From Lachnospiraceae bacterium (GTDB lineage: Bacteria; Bacillota_A; Clostridia; Lachnospirales; Lachnospiraceae): a stretch of DNA of 39,341 bases. The position numbers and the translations under genes were made by a program. This document shows positions 1 to 7,588 of this stretch, piece by piece. Location of the stretch: NCBI GenBank assembly GCA_028694115.1, contig JAQUUB010000036.1, forward strand, positions 1 through 39,341. The letters run 5' to 3'. The notes beneath the pieces are model-generated. The model saw nothing but the letters and a program-made list of their open reading frames with translations, ran no database searches and was not told the DNA's origin. Every line of letters begins with the position of its first letter. The stretch's first letter is position 1.

Positions 1-119
1 TACAGCTTCCTTCAGATTCCACCTCACGATGAACACCCTTGCTGTTCAGCTATACATTTCCCACTACCTGGGCATGTTCGGGACTTACACCCGTTAGAGC
101 GCGCCCATGGCGCGCAAAC
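1..119 (-). mobile_element. Group II intron (class C-like), 5' end only, running off the left edge
   Basis: Read on the minus strand from about 119 downward, this begins GTTTG followed by a 7-bp GC hairpin (99-105 with 109-115). It then carries the blocks typical of bacterial group II intron domain I: TCTAACGGGTGTAAGTCCCG, a GGTAGTGGG segment, CAAGGGTGT, and GGTGGAATCTGAAGGAAGC. This agrees with my memory of class C introns such as B.h.I1 of Bacillus halodurans. It lies immediately downstream of the gpsA terminator, in the same orientation, which is the known target preference of class C introns. Only the first ~120 nt are present; the reverse transcriptase/maturase and domains V-VI would lie outside the window. 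The exact 5' boundary is uncertain by a few bases (115-125). Confidence 0.8.
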
Positions 120-149
120 AAAAACACAGGCACAGCATTGCTGGCCCGT
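120..149 (-). terminator. Intrinsic terminator of the gpsA operon
   Basis: On the minus strand an imperfect hairpin (ACGGGC at 149-144 with GCCTGT at 131-126; CAGC at 143-140 with GCTG at 136-133; one bulged T at 132) is followed by G and TTTTT. It ends the DUF512-der-plsY-gpsA transcript. The T run abuts the group II intron, so the hairpin probably served as the insertion target. Confidence 0.7.
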
Positions 150-161
150 ATCATAATTAAA

Positions 162-1160
162 TTAATCCGCATATTCTATTTTCTTATTGCGAAGCATTAA
201 TTCACTTACTGCTTCCCCAGCATTTTTTCCTTCAAAAAGCACTTTATTAACCTGTTCGATAATAGGAAGCTGTACCTGATATTTTTTAGCTAATCCAATC
301 GCAGCCTTTGCTGAATAAACTCCTTCTACTACCATCTTTACCTCATCCATTGCTTCTTCCATCGAGGCACCTTTCCCCATGAGAATCCCTGCCCTTCGAT
401 TTCTGCTATGCATACTTGCACAAGTAACAATAAGATCACCAATGCCAGTTAATCCGTAAAATGTTTCCTTCTTACATCCCATTGCTGTACCTAGTCTGGC
501 AATCTCTGCAATACCTCTTGTAATCAGAGCAGCCTTGGTATTATCACCATACCCTAACCCATCAGCCATACCTGCTGCCAGGGCAATTACATTTTTAAGT
601 GCTGCACCAAGCTCAATCCCTTGGACATCATCGCTTGTATAGACACGGAAAACTTCACTCATAAAACTGTCCTGCAAATAAGTTGCTTCCTCATAATCTT
701 TACAGCCAATTACAATTGTCGTAGGCATTCCTTTTCCAACCTCTTCCGCATGCGATGGACCAGATAATACAGCAACCTTTGCCTGGGGTACTTCTTCCTC
801 AATAATTTCTGATAATGTCATCAACGTAGTTTCTTCTACACCCTTTGCAACATTAACAATAATTTGTCCTTCTTTTACAACATCCTTTAACAATTTTGAT
901 GTGCTTCTTGTAAAAGGCGATGGAACTGCAAGCACAAGAAAATCTTTATCTTTCACTGCTTCCTTAAGATCTGCTGTGAAAATCATATCTTCTGGTAATT
1001 TCACGCCTGGCAATTTATCTTTATGCTCATGTTCCCTCTTTAGCATCTCAATTTCCGGCTCAATAATGGACCAAACAGTAACCTGATTTCCATTATTATG
1101 TAATAGCCATGAAAGAGCGATTCCCCAGCTTCCTGCTCCAATTATTGCAACATTTGCCAT
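162..1160 (-). CDS. gpsA: Glycerol-3-phosphate dehydrogenase [NAD(P)+]
   Basis: Reduces dihydroxyacetone phosphate to sn-glycerol-3-phosphate, the backbone for phospholipid synthesis, in the cytosol. The 332 residues match the usual family length. The N-terminal Rossmann dinucleotide site GAGSWG is at residues 8-13. NVAKGVE surrounds Lys106, and the GAALKN motif gives a probable catalytic Lys189. The all-alpha C-terminal domain carries TRGIAEIARLG and the GLTGIGDL motif. AAAGGAG sits upstream of the ATG. It follows plsY by 5 nt, so the enzyme that makes G3P is coupled to the acyltransferase that uses it. It is the last gene of the operon, followed by a terminator and a group II intron. Nothing looks broken. 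Confidence 0.97.
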   Translation of the reverse strand: MANVAIIGAGSWGIALSWLLHNNGNQVTVWSIIEPEIEMLKREHEHKDKLPGVKLPEDMIFTADLKEAVKDKDFLVLAVPSPFTRSTSKLLKDVVKEGQIIVNVAKGVEETTLMTLSEIIEEEVPQAKVAVLSGPSHAEEVGKGMPTTIVIGCKDYEEATYLQDSFMSEVFRVYTSDDVQGIELGAALKNVIALAAGMADGLGYGDNTKAALITRGIAEIARLGTAMGCKKETFYGLTGIGDLIVTCASMHSRNRRAGILMGKGASMEEAMDEVKMVVEGVYSAKAAIGLAKKYQVQLPIIEQVNKVLFEGKNAGEAVSELMLRNKKIEYAD

Positions 1161-1165
1161 AATTA

Positions 1166-1810
1166 TTAATTCTCCTTTTTCTTTAAATAGGTTTTCCTCT
1201 CATTGCCGGATAAAAGCCTTTTAATATTATCTTTATGCTTCCAATATGCCATCACTGATAAGGCAAATGCAACCGCATATAATTCGTTCAGATACGGCTG
1301 ACTCATTGCAAAATATCCTAACTGACCCATCACTACAAGTTCAACCATAATTCCCAAATATACAAGTAACGAACCAAGTGAAACATAGTGTGTTGTAAAA
1401 AATGTCGTAAAAAATGTAATGATTCCTAAAACTGCAATAACAGGATGAAAAGATAATACTAATCCTGCCGTAGCTGCTATTCCTTTTCCTCCTTTAAAAT
1501 TAAGGTAAAAAGGAAAATTATGACCTAATATCGTACCCGCGGCAGTATACATTTTTAGTAATGGAATCATATCCATGTGACTACTTCCAAATAATACCTG
1601 TACCGTTATAATAGCTAAGATGCATTTTAGCACGTCGCCTGCAAAGGTAATTAATCCTGCCTTTAATCCCAACGTGCGAAGCATATTGGTAGATCCTGCA
1701 TTTCCACTGCCATGCTCCCTAATATCGATTCCATTGGCCTTTCCATAAATAAAACTAGTCTGAAAAAGGCCGAATGCATAGCCAATGACTAAGCATGCAA
1801 TTCGAACCAT
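1166..1810 (-). CDS. plsY: Glycerol-3-phosphate acyltransferase, acyl-phosphate dependent
   Basis: Integral membrane enzyme that moves an acyl group from acyl-phosphate to the sn-1 position of glycerol-3-phosphate, giving lysophosphatidate. The 214 residues contain the family motifs GSGNAGSTN (residues 34-42) and GHNFPFYLNFKGGKG (96-110), and a third conserved segment around HYVSLGS (141-147). About five hydrophobic segments span the membrane. A GGAAAGGAAGGA stretch precedes the ATG, which lies 1 nt past the der stop. The partner PlsX, which makes the acyl-phosphate, is in this window at 23198-24211. GpsA, which supplies the other substrate, is the next gene. The C-terminal tail is basic (RKTYLKKKEN). 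Confidence 0.96.
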   Translation of the reverse strand: MVRIACLVIGYAFGLFQTSFIYGKANGIDIREHGSGNAGSTNMLRTLGLKAGLITFAGDVLKCILAIITVQVLFGSSHMDMIPLLKMYTAAGTILGHNFPFYLNFKGGKGIAATAGLVLSFHPVIAVLGIITFFTTFFTTHYVSLGSLLVYLGIMVELVVMGQLGYFAMSQPYLNELYAVAFALSVMAYWKHKDNIKRLLSGNERKTYLKKKEN

Positions 1811-1811
1811 A

Positions 1812-3134
1812 TTACTGTTCCTTCCTTTCCCGAATAATGAATTTCAAAGGTGTTCCTCGAAATCCAAAGGACTCCCTAATTTTATTTTCTATATACCTAG
1901 TATACGAAAAATGCATTAATTCCTTATCATTTACAAAAATTACAAATGTTGGTGGTTTTACAGCCACCTGCGTAATATAGTAAAGACGCAGTCTTTTCCC
2001 TTTATCTGTTGGTGGCTGCTGCATTGCAACTGCTTCTGACATAATCTCATTCAATACACCTGTGCCTACGCGAAGTGCATGATTTTCTATCACTGTATCA
2101 ATTAAGTCAAATAACTTAGGTAATCTTTGTCCTGTTTTAGCAGAAATAAACAACATTTCTGCATATGGCATATATGCTAATGTATCTCGTACCTTTTCTG
2201 TAAATCGATAAATCGTTTTATCATCTTTTTCGACGATATCCCACTTATTGACTGCGATAATCACGCCTTTTCCACGTTCATGAGCGATTCCTGCTATTTT
2301 TGCATCCTGCTCAGTAACTCCCTCATCTGCATCTATAACAAGAACTACAACATCCGCTCTCTCTACCGCACCAACCGTACGTATAATCATATAGCGTTCC
2401 AAATCTTCTTTAATTTTATTCTTTCTGCGAAGACCTGCTGTGTCAATAAATACATATTCCTTATCATTGTGAAAAATAGAAGTATCAATCGCATCTCTTG
2501 TTGTACCAGCAATATCAGAGACAATGACACGGTCTTCTCCAAGTAATTTATTAATAATGGAAGATTTTCCGACGTTTGGTTTCCCTACAATTGCAATTTT
2601 AGGACGCTCATCCTCTTCGTCCTCTCCATTTTCTTCCCCAAAGTGTTTGATTACTTCATCAAGCATATCTCCCACACCAAGTTTTTCAGAAGCTGAGACT
2701 GGAAATGGTTCCCCAATCCCCAAATTATAAAATTCATAAACATCTGTCATATATTTATCAAAATTATCTACTTTATTAACAACAAGAACAACTGGCTTTT
2801 TAGAACGCCTTAACATATCAGCAACTTTTGAATCAGAATCCACAAGTCCCTGTTTTACATCTACTAAAAAGATGATAACATCCGCTGTAGCCATTGCTAT
2901 CTCAGCCTGTTCTCTCATTTGTGATAAAATAACATCGCTACTGTCAGGCTCTATTCCACCTGTATCAATAATTGTAAAATTTCTATTAAGCCATGATACA
3001 TCTGCGTAGATTCGATCTCTTGTAATCCCTGGTGTATCTTTCACAATTGCTATTTTATCTCCTGCAAGTGTATTAAATAGGGTCGATTTTCCTACATTAG
3101 GACGCCCTACGATTGCCACTATTGGTCTACTCAT
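1812..3134 (-). CDS. der: Ribosome biogenesis double GTPase Der (EngA)
   Basis: Essential GTPase needed for assembly of the 50S ribosomal subunit. Two tandem G domains are clear. The first has GRPNVGKST (residues 10-18), DTPG and NKVD (120-123). The second has GKPNVGKSS (184-192), DTAG (231-234) and NKWD (296-299). An acidic linker with EDEEDE separates them. The C-terminal ~90 residues form the KH-like domain, ending in the basic RERKEQ. The 440-residue length is typical. It lies between the DUF512 radical SAM gene (2 nt gap) and plsY. The der/DUF512 pairing is common in Firmicutes; I infer co-transcription. Confidence 0.97.
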   Translation of the reverse strand: MSRPIVAIVGRPNVGKSTLFNTLAGDKIAIVKDTPGITRDRIYADVSWLNRNFTIIDTGGIEPDSSDVILSQMREQAEIAMATADVIIFLVDVKQGLVDSDSKVADMLRRSKKPVVLVVNKVDNFDKYMTDVYEFYNLGIGEPFPVSASEKLGVGDMLDEVIKHFGEENGEDEEDERPKIAIVGKPNVGKSSIINKLLGEDRVIVSDIAGTTRDAIDTSIFHNDKEYVFIDTAGLRRKNKIKEDLERYMIIRTVGAVERADVVVLVIDADEGVTEQDAKIAGIAHERGKGVIIAVNKWDIVEKDDKTIYRFTEKVRDTLAYMPYAEMLFISAKTGQRLPKLFDLIDTVIENHALRVGTGVLNEIMSEAVAMQQPPTDKGKRLRLYYITQVAVKPPTFVIFVNDKELMHFSYTRYIENKIRESFGFRGTPLKFIIRERKEQ

Positions 3135-3136
3135 AA

Positions 3137-4450
3137 TTATTTTCCTTTCACTGCATCTATAAAATCCATACCGCTTGATTTTACAATAGTAATCTTGACT
3201 TGTAAAGCCTTCGACATATCTGTTAGTGTAATATCATCAAGAAAAACTTCTTCTCCACTTCTTAAAACATTCTGTGGTAAATAAAGTACTTCTCCTAATT
3301 TTTGGTTTTTTAATTGTTCTATAATATCTTGTCCTGTTAATAAACCAGATACTGTTATTTTTTCACCAAAAAAGTGATTTGTAATTTCATATAAATGAAC
3401 CTTTACATTAGGGAAATATTTTGTGCATTTCTTGATTAACTCTTTCATAAATGGATAAACAAGTTTTCCTGTTGCCATAGAGATTTCTCTTTCAATCGTT
3501 TCATCTATCGTTTCTTTTCTAAGTGCCTCTTTTATTTCTTCTTCTAAAAGTCGTAGCATTCCTACGCCATTCTCTAATTGAACATAACCATCATACGTCT
3601 CTTCATCCGGCAGCTCCTTCTCTGCCAAAATGTACCACTCATCACTTAGATGGATAAAATGTGTCCCATGCTCTTCAAATAGTTTCTTCTGCCACGTTTC
3701 TACCATATTGATTGTTGCGATTGCATCTTCCTTGGTAAATGGAACTAATGGATAAAGACCTTCTCTAAACTTACTAAGCCCTACCGGAACAACGGAAACG
3801 CTTTCCAGACAGGGGATATATTTTGTTAAATCCCTGATACTTCTTTCTAATTCTTCCTTATCATTTACATCCTTACAAAGAACAATCTGTCCATTCATCC
3901 TTATCCCGGCCTGAAATAATTGATCTACCTTGTCAAGTGCTTCTCCTGCAAAACGATTATGAAGCATTTCGCACCTTAATTCCTTATTTGTGGTTTGAAA
4001 AGAAATATTAATTGGACTCAATCGGTATTTAATAATTCGGTCAATATCTTTATCTGACATATTTGTTAATGTTACATAATTACCTTGTAAAAAGGAAAGT
4101 CTTGTATCATCATCCTTAAAATATAAGGTTTCTCTCATTCCTGGTGGCATTTGATCAATAAAACAAAAGATACATTTATTATGACAGGATTTGTATTCAT
4201 CCATTAATCCATTCTCAAAAACAATTCCTAAATCTTCATCTTGCTCCTTATCTATCTCTAACAGCCATTCTTCTCCATCTGCTTTACGTATTAAGACTTC
4301 TATATATTCGTCCTCTGTCAAAAACTGGTAGTCAAAGATGTCTTCCATTTCCTGACCATTGATTGCAAGCACGGTATCTCCAGCTTCTATTTCAAGCTCT
4401 TGTGCAATACTTCCCATATTTACTGACTTTACAACATGTTCATTCCTCAT
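3137..4450 (-). CDS. DUF512 family radical SAM protein with N-terminal PDZ-like domain
   Basis: A member of the conserved clostridial DUF512 radical SAM family; the reaction is unknown to me. Residues about 5-60 resemble a PDZ domain ([21 protein letters not shown]). A cysteine cluster C89-x3-C93-x2-C96 (CHNKCIFC) fits the 4Fe-4S/SAM site, and the DUF512 C-terminal domain follows. I start it at ATG 4450 because AAAGGAG lies 8 nt upstream. A GTG at 4471 would add seven residues but would place this Shine-Dalgarno inside the gene. It is first in the operon with der, plsY and gpsA. The genetic link to der suggests a role near translation or ribosome assembly, but that is only inference. Confidence 0.9.
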   Translation of the reverse strand: MRNEHVVKSVNMGSIAQELEIEAGDTVLAINGQEMEDIFDYQFLTEDEYIEVLIRKADGEEWLLEIDKEQDEDLGIVFENGLMDEYKSCHNKCIFCFIDQMPPGMRETLYFKDDDTRLSFLQGNYVTLTNMSDKDIDRIIKYRLSPINISFQTTNKELRCEMLHNRFAGEALDKVDQLFQAGIRMNGQIVLCKDVNDKEELERSIRDLTKYIPCLESVSVVPVGLSKFREGLYPLVPFTKEDAIATINMVETWQKKLFEEHGTHFIHLSDEWYILAEKELPDEETYDGYVQLENGVGMLRLLEEEIKEALRKETIDETIEREISMATGKLVYPFMKELIKKCTKYFPNVKVHLYEITNHFFGEKITVSGLLTGQDIIEQLKNQKLGEVLYLPQNVLRSGEEVFLDDITLTDMSKALQVKITIVKSSGMDFIDAVKGK

Positions 4451-4476
4451 TTTACCAGCTCCTTTTTCCACAATTC

Positions 4477-4505
4477 ATTCTACTAAAAATTTCTTGACGT
4501 GTCAC
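4477..4505 (-). promoter_or_regulatory. Sigma-A-type promoter for DUF512-der-plsY-gpsA
   Basis: On the minus strand, -35 GTGACA (4505-4500), a 17-bp spacer, and -10 TAGAAT (4482-4477), with the gene starting 27 nt downstream. Its -35 directly abuts the -35 of the divergent prs promoter. Confidence 0.65.
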
Positions 4506-4522
4506 TATCAAAATGTTATATT
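4494..4522 (+). promoter_or_regulatory. Sigma-A-type promoter for prs
   Basis: -35 TTGACG (4494-4499), a 17-bp spacer, -10 TATATT (4517-4522). The leader then contains a small hairpin, GGAACT (4537-4542) with AGTTCC (4552-4557), just before the AAGGAG ribosome binding site. Confidence 0.7.
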
Positions 4523-4575
4523 TATCACGAATATCGGGAACTTTTGTAAACAGTTCCTCCCCAAGGAGAAATTTC

Positions 4576-5772
4576 ATGGCAAACACTGTATACTTAGAAA
4601 ACACAATGCCTGTCGCCCCTCTAAAGATTATGTCTCTTGACAGTTGTAAGGATTTAGGGAAACAGGTAAACAATTATTTAGTTGATTTTCGTCATTCGAT
4701 TAATCAACCACATAGAGAAAGTCCTGCTTTTCAGGGATATGTAGCCGATAATTATCTTGCAGATTTTTCTTGTCCCCGTTTTGGTTCCGGTGAGGGAAAA
4801 GGTGTGATTAAAGAATCTGTTCGTGGAAAAGATCTTTTCATACTTGTTGATGTGTGTAACCACAGTCTTACTTACCAATTAAACGGTTTTGAAAATCATA
4901 TGTCTCCCGATAATCATTATCAGGATTTGAAACGTATTATTGCCGCTGTCGCAGGCAAGGCACATAGAATTAATGTTATTATGCCATTTCTTTATGAAAG
5001 CAGACAACATAAAAGAAATAGTAGAGAATCTCTAGATTGTGCACTTACCCTCAAAGAACTTAGTGAAATGGGTGTATCTAATATTATAACCTTTGATGCA
5101 CATGATCCCAGTGTTCAAAATTCTATCCCTCTATGTGGATTTGAAAATTTCACTCCTTTTTATCAGTTTATCCGTGCTCTTCTAAATTATGAACAGGATT
5201 TAATTATTGATAAAGATCATACAATTGTTATCAGCCCTGACGAAGGAGCCTTGAACCGTGCAATCTACTTTGCAAATGTACTTGGTGTAGATACTGGTAT
5301 GTTTTATAAGCGAAGAGATTATTCAACCATTGTAAATGGAAAAAACCCAATTGTTGCCCATGAATTTTTAGGAGACAATATTGACGGCAAGGATATCATT
5401 ATCGTTGATGATATGATTTCTTCTGGCGAAAGCATGTTGGATACAGCCAAACAACTGAAAGCGATGAATGCAAAGCGGGTATTTATCTGTTGTACCTTCG
5501 GTTTATTCACAAGTGGACTTGCCATGTTTGATGAAGCATATGAAAAGTGCTATTTTGATAAAGTAATTACAACAAACTTAAATTATAGAAATCCAGAATT
5601 ATTAACAAAGCCTTATTATATTGAAGCTGACATGAGTAAGTTCTTAGCTTCCATCATTGATTTCTTAAATCATGATATATCGATGCAGGCGGTTATGACT
5701 CCAACAGAAAAGATTCGTGATATCTTAAAAAAATATAATGATAGAGAAGATATTCCCATGTTTGATAACTAA
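4576..5772 (+). CDS. prs: Ribose-phosphate pyrophosphokinase (PRPP synthetase), long clostridial form
   Basis: Makes 5-phosphoribosyl-1-pyrophosphate from ribose-5-phosphate and ATP for nucleotide, His, Trp and NAD synthesis. The chosen ATG at 4576 follows AAGGAG by 8 nt and gives 398 residues; an upstream frame to 4513 has no ribosome binding site. The PRPP-binding loop IIIVDDMISSGES is at residues 274-286. FDAHDP (173-178) and FLYESRQHKR (138-147) correspond to metal/ATP and flexible-loop regions. It is longer than the usual ~315-residue enzyme, with extra sequence at both ends. I recognise this as a variant common in Lachnospiraceae. It is monocistronic, divergent from the der operon, and ends in a strong shared terminator. 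Confidence 0.93.
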   Translation: MANTVYLENTMPVAPLKIMSLDSCKDLGKQVNNYLVDFRHSINQPHRESPAFQGYVADNYLADFSCPRFGSGEGKGVIKESVRGKDLFILVDVCNHSLTYQLNGFENHMSPDNHYQDLKRIIAAVAGKAHRINVIMPFLYESRQHKRNSRESLDCALTLKELSEMGVSNIITFDAHDPSVQNSIPLCGFENFTPFYQFIRALLNYEQDLIIDKDHTIVISPDEGALNRAIYFANVLGVDTGMFYKRRDYSTIVNGKNPIVAHEFLGDNIDGKDIIIVDDMISSGESMLDTAKQLKAMNAKRVFICCTFGLFTSGLAMFDEAYEKCYFDKVITTNLNYRNPELLTKPYYIEADMSKFLASIIDFLNHDISMQAVMTPTEKIRDILKKYNDREDIPMFDN

Positions 5773-5819
5773 CTTTTTTCTTTAACGTGTGATTGTTCTC
5801 TCAAAATCTTAAACAATTT

Positions 5820-5862
5820 AAGATATAAAATATGATTCTTTCATATTTTATATCTTATTTTT
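5820..5862. terminator. Bidirectional terminator between prs and pgeF
   Basis: A perfect 16-bp AT-rich inverted repeat (5820-5835 with 5841-5856, loop 5836-5840) is followed by a T-rich run on the plus strand (ATTTTTTAA). It serves prs and, in the other direction, pgeF, whose stop codon at 5848-5850 lies inside one arm. Confidence 0.8.
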
Positions 5863-6678
5863 TAATGTTAGAAATGCACCAAGATTTCCTCTCTTCCCAT
5901 TACTTGCTCGATGAGAATATAAAAACTCAGGATTACAACAAGTACAAATCCCCGGCATTGCTATATTTTCTGATAAAATTCCTGCTTCTTCCATTATGAT
6001 CCGGTTTGCTTCCCATAAATCTAACTGATATTTAAAAGGTTGTTTTCCCTCTTTCAAAAATTTTTTTACTTGTATTTTTGTAAAAACCTTCTGAAATTCA
6101 CAGGCAACATCTTCACTTACTTCATAGCAATTAACACAAATAGAAGGTCCAATTGCAGCTACAATGTCTCTTGGATTCGTTCCATATTCCTTCGTCATCA
6201 TTTCCACAGTTTTTTTCCCGATTTTACCGACGGTACCTCTCCATCCAGAATGTGTAAGTCCAATCGCCTGATGAACTCTGTCAACAAAGAAAAGTGGAAC
6301 ACAGTCTGCATAAAAAGTCGATAATACTAAACCTTTTTCATCTGTAATCAATCCATCAACATCTTTGTAATCCCGCTGCTTCTCAAATCCTTTTCCACGA
6401 TCTTCTTTTGTAACTTTTCTAATATTTGTAGTATGTGTCTGTTCACTAAAAACCATATTCTCTGGTTTGAATCCGATTGCCTTTGCAATTCTTCTATAAT
6501 TTTCATCTACATTTTCTTTTTTATCACCACGTGTGTAACTTAAATTCATACTTCCAAGATAATCTTCACTAATTCCACCGACTCTGGTTGAAAATCCGTG
6601 TGTGACAATACCTGTTTTATCGATGTTCTGATATGTTATGTAAACTGCTCCGTTTTCTTCACATCTTCGAATTTGCAT
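5848..6678 (-). CDS. pgeF: Laccase-domain purine nucleoside phosphorylase/deaminase (YfiH family)
   Basis: Family of zinc enzymes acting on purine nucleosides (adenosine phosphorolysis/deamination), also linked to peptidoglycan editing in E. coli. The metal-site residues are visible: His82 in SEQTHT, Cys126 in YADCVP, and His143 in HSGWRGT. The C-terminal half has ICVNCYEVS and CTCC...YSHRA...GNLGAFL. I start at ATG 6678 because GGGAG lies 5 nt upstream; the longer frame to 6696 would swallow that site. This gives 276 residues, normal for the family. It is the last gene of its operon, 20 nt after yraN, and its stop lies in the shared terminator. Confidence 0.93.
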   Translation of the reverse strand: MQIRRCEENGAVYITYQNIDKTGIVTHGFSTRVGGISEDYLGSMNLSYTRGDKKENVDENYRRIAKAIGFKPENMVFSEQTHTTNIRKVTKEDRGKGFEKQRDYKDVDGLITDEKGLVLSTFYADCVPLFFVDRVHQAIGLTHSGWRGTVGKIGKKTVEMMTKEYGTNPRDIVAAIGPSICVNCYEVSEDVACEFQKVFTKIQVKKFLKEGKQPFKYQLDLWEANRIIMEEAGILSENIAMPGICTCCNPEFLYSHRASNGKRGNLGAFLTLKNKI

Positions 6679-6698
6679 AGTTTCTCCCATCTGCATGC

Positions 6699-7055
6699 TT
6701 ATTTTATATAATCAAATGCATTCTGATACCAGGTAAGCTCTTCACTTAATATTGCAATTACATCAAATCTGCAGGAAATATTTTCCCCCATTCTTTTTGT
6801 CATTCGATAATAATCAGCCACTTTCGAAATAATCTTTTGTTTTCTATTATTGACTGCTTCCGCGGGATGTCCCTCTTCTACATTCTTACGAAACTTTACT
6901 TCTACGAATACATAGGTAGGTCCATCCTTTGCAATAATATCGATTTCACCAATACGGCATCGGAAATTTTGCTCTAAAATCTGTAAACCTCTCTGTTCTA
7001 AAAAAAGACAAGCTTTTGCTTCATAATCATTTCCGATTTTTCGCTTATTTATCAT
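6699..7055 (-). CDS. yraN: YraN family protein (UPF0102), predicted nuclease fold
   Basis: A small conserved protein of the restriction-endonuclease-like fold; its function is not established. The 118 residues carry the family signature: an N-terminal helix (KRKIGNDYEAKACLFLEQRG), then RIGEIDIIAKD and YVFVEVKFRK. These give the acidic and lysine residues of a PD-(D/E)xK-like site (about E42, D44, E58, K60). AAGGA precedes the ATG. It overlaps the end of the FlhB-tail-like gene by 11 nt, implying translational coupling. YraN commonly sits next to rnhB, as here, with only the FliK/FlhB-like pair in between. Confidence 0.92.
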   Translation of the reverse strand: MINKRKIGNDYEAKACLFLEQRGLQILEQNFRCRIGEIDIIAKDGPTYVFVEVKFRKNVEEGHPAEAVNNRKQKIISKVADYYRMTKRMGENISCRFDVIAILSEELTWYQNAFDYIK

Positions 7056-7335
7056 ACAGCTTTCCTTTTATCTTCTCCATTTCATCTACAAATACTAATA
7101 TTTCTGCAACAACTTCATATAATTCAGGCGGTATCATATCACCGATTTCAAGCTTAGATAAGGTATCTGCAAGTTTTTTGTCCTTATGAACTGGGACATG
7201 ACTATCCTTAGCTTTTTCAATAATTCTCTCTGCAATTACACCTTTTCCTGTAGCCACGATTTTAGGTGCTGCCTCCCCTGGCTGATATTCTAGCGCAACA
7301 GCAGTTTTTTTCTTTAATTCATCATTTTCATTCAT
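7045..7335 (-). CDS. FlhB cytoplasmic-domain-like protein (YlqH type)
   Basis: About 96 residues resembling only the cytoplasmic C-terminal domain of the flagellar/type III export switch protein FlhB. KKTAVALEY, APKIVATGKGVIAERI, VPVHKDKKLADTLSKLEIGDMIPPELY and EVVAEIL all follow FlhB order. There are no membrane segments and no NPTH autocleavage motif, so the product resembles the fragment FlhB makes after cleavage. I start at the second Met (7335); the first (7353) only adds MWVGVN. The upstream GGGTG is a weak ribosome binding site. B. subtilis YlqH is the probable counterpart and sits in the same relative place. The role is unknown; the adjacent FliK-like gene suggests the two products interact. 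Confidence 0.85.
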   Translation of the reverse strand: MNENDELKKKTAVALEYQPGEAAPKIVATGKGVIAERIIEKAKDSHVPVHKDKKLADTLSKLEIGDMIPPELYEVVAEILVFVDEMEKIKGKLYDK

Positions 7336-7363
7336 ATTAACACCCACCCACATGCTTTATCAT

Positions 7364-7405
7364 GCAAAATTATGCTTCGCATACAAAATTATGCTTCGCA
7401 TAATT
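7364..7405. repeat. Two tandem 19-bp units, each with an ATGCTTCGCAT mini-hairpin
   Basis: Units at 7364-7382 and 7383-7401 differ only at the first bases. Each contains ATGC-TTC-GCAT. The second forms a perfect inverted repeat AATTATGC/GCATAATT (7387-7405). On the minus strand the apex reads GCGAAGC, a sequence known to form an unusually stable mini-hairpin in DNA. Confidence 0.75.
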
Positions 7406-7415
7406 ACAAATCAAT

Positions 7416-7459
7416 AGTTGAATATCCTATATGCTTTTTTTATATGATAATATTCAACT
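7416..7459. repeat. 44-nt imperfect inverted repeat
   Basis: AGTTGAATAT (7416-7425) pairs with ATATTCAACT (7450-7459), with further partial ATAT pairing inside. No T run follows on either strand, so it is not an ordinary terminator. Confidence 0.65.
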
Positions 7460-7496
7460 TCCAAACGTACTGCTACCAAGTGGTACAAATAATTAA

Positions 7497-7582
7497 GAAG
7501 AAGGCGCTTGCGACTTCTTCAGGTGTGAGATTTAGTAATTCTTAGGAGCAGTACTTTCGCTCCTTAGAATTAGTTCTCACAC
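7497..7582. repeat. Two adjacent hairpins, 24 nt and 60 nt
   Basis: GAAGAAG (7497-7503) pairs with CTTCTTC (7514-7520). Next to it GTGTGAGA (7523-7530) pairs with TCTCACAC (7575-7582), enclosing a 13-position arm AATTCTTAGGAGC / GCTCCTTAGAATT with one mismatch. Together with the repeats to the left, almost all of the spacer between the FliK-like and FlhB-like genes can fold. It resembles a dispersed extragenic palindromic element; copy number elsewhere cannot be judged from this window. Confidence 0.65.
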
Positions 7583-7588
7583 TTCACA

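Noticed and set aside
4452..4673. 73-codon minus-strand frame overlapping the prs 5' end
   Set aside because: It lies over both divergent promoters and the prs start and has no ribosome binding site.
7364..7401. Possible CRISPR-like repeat array
   Set aside because: Only two directly adjoining 19-bp units with no spacers and no cas genes nearby; it is a short tandem hairpin repeat.
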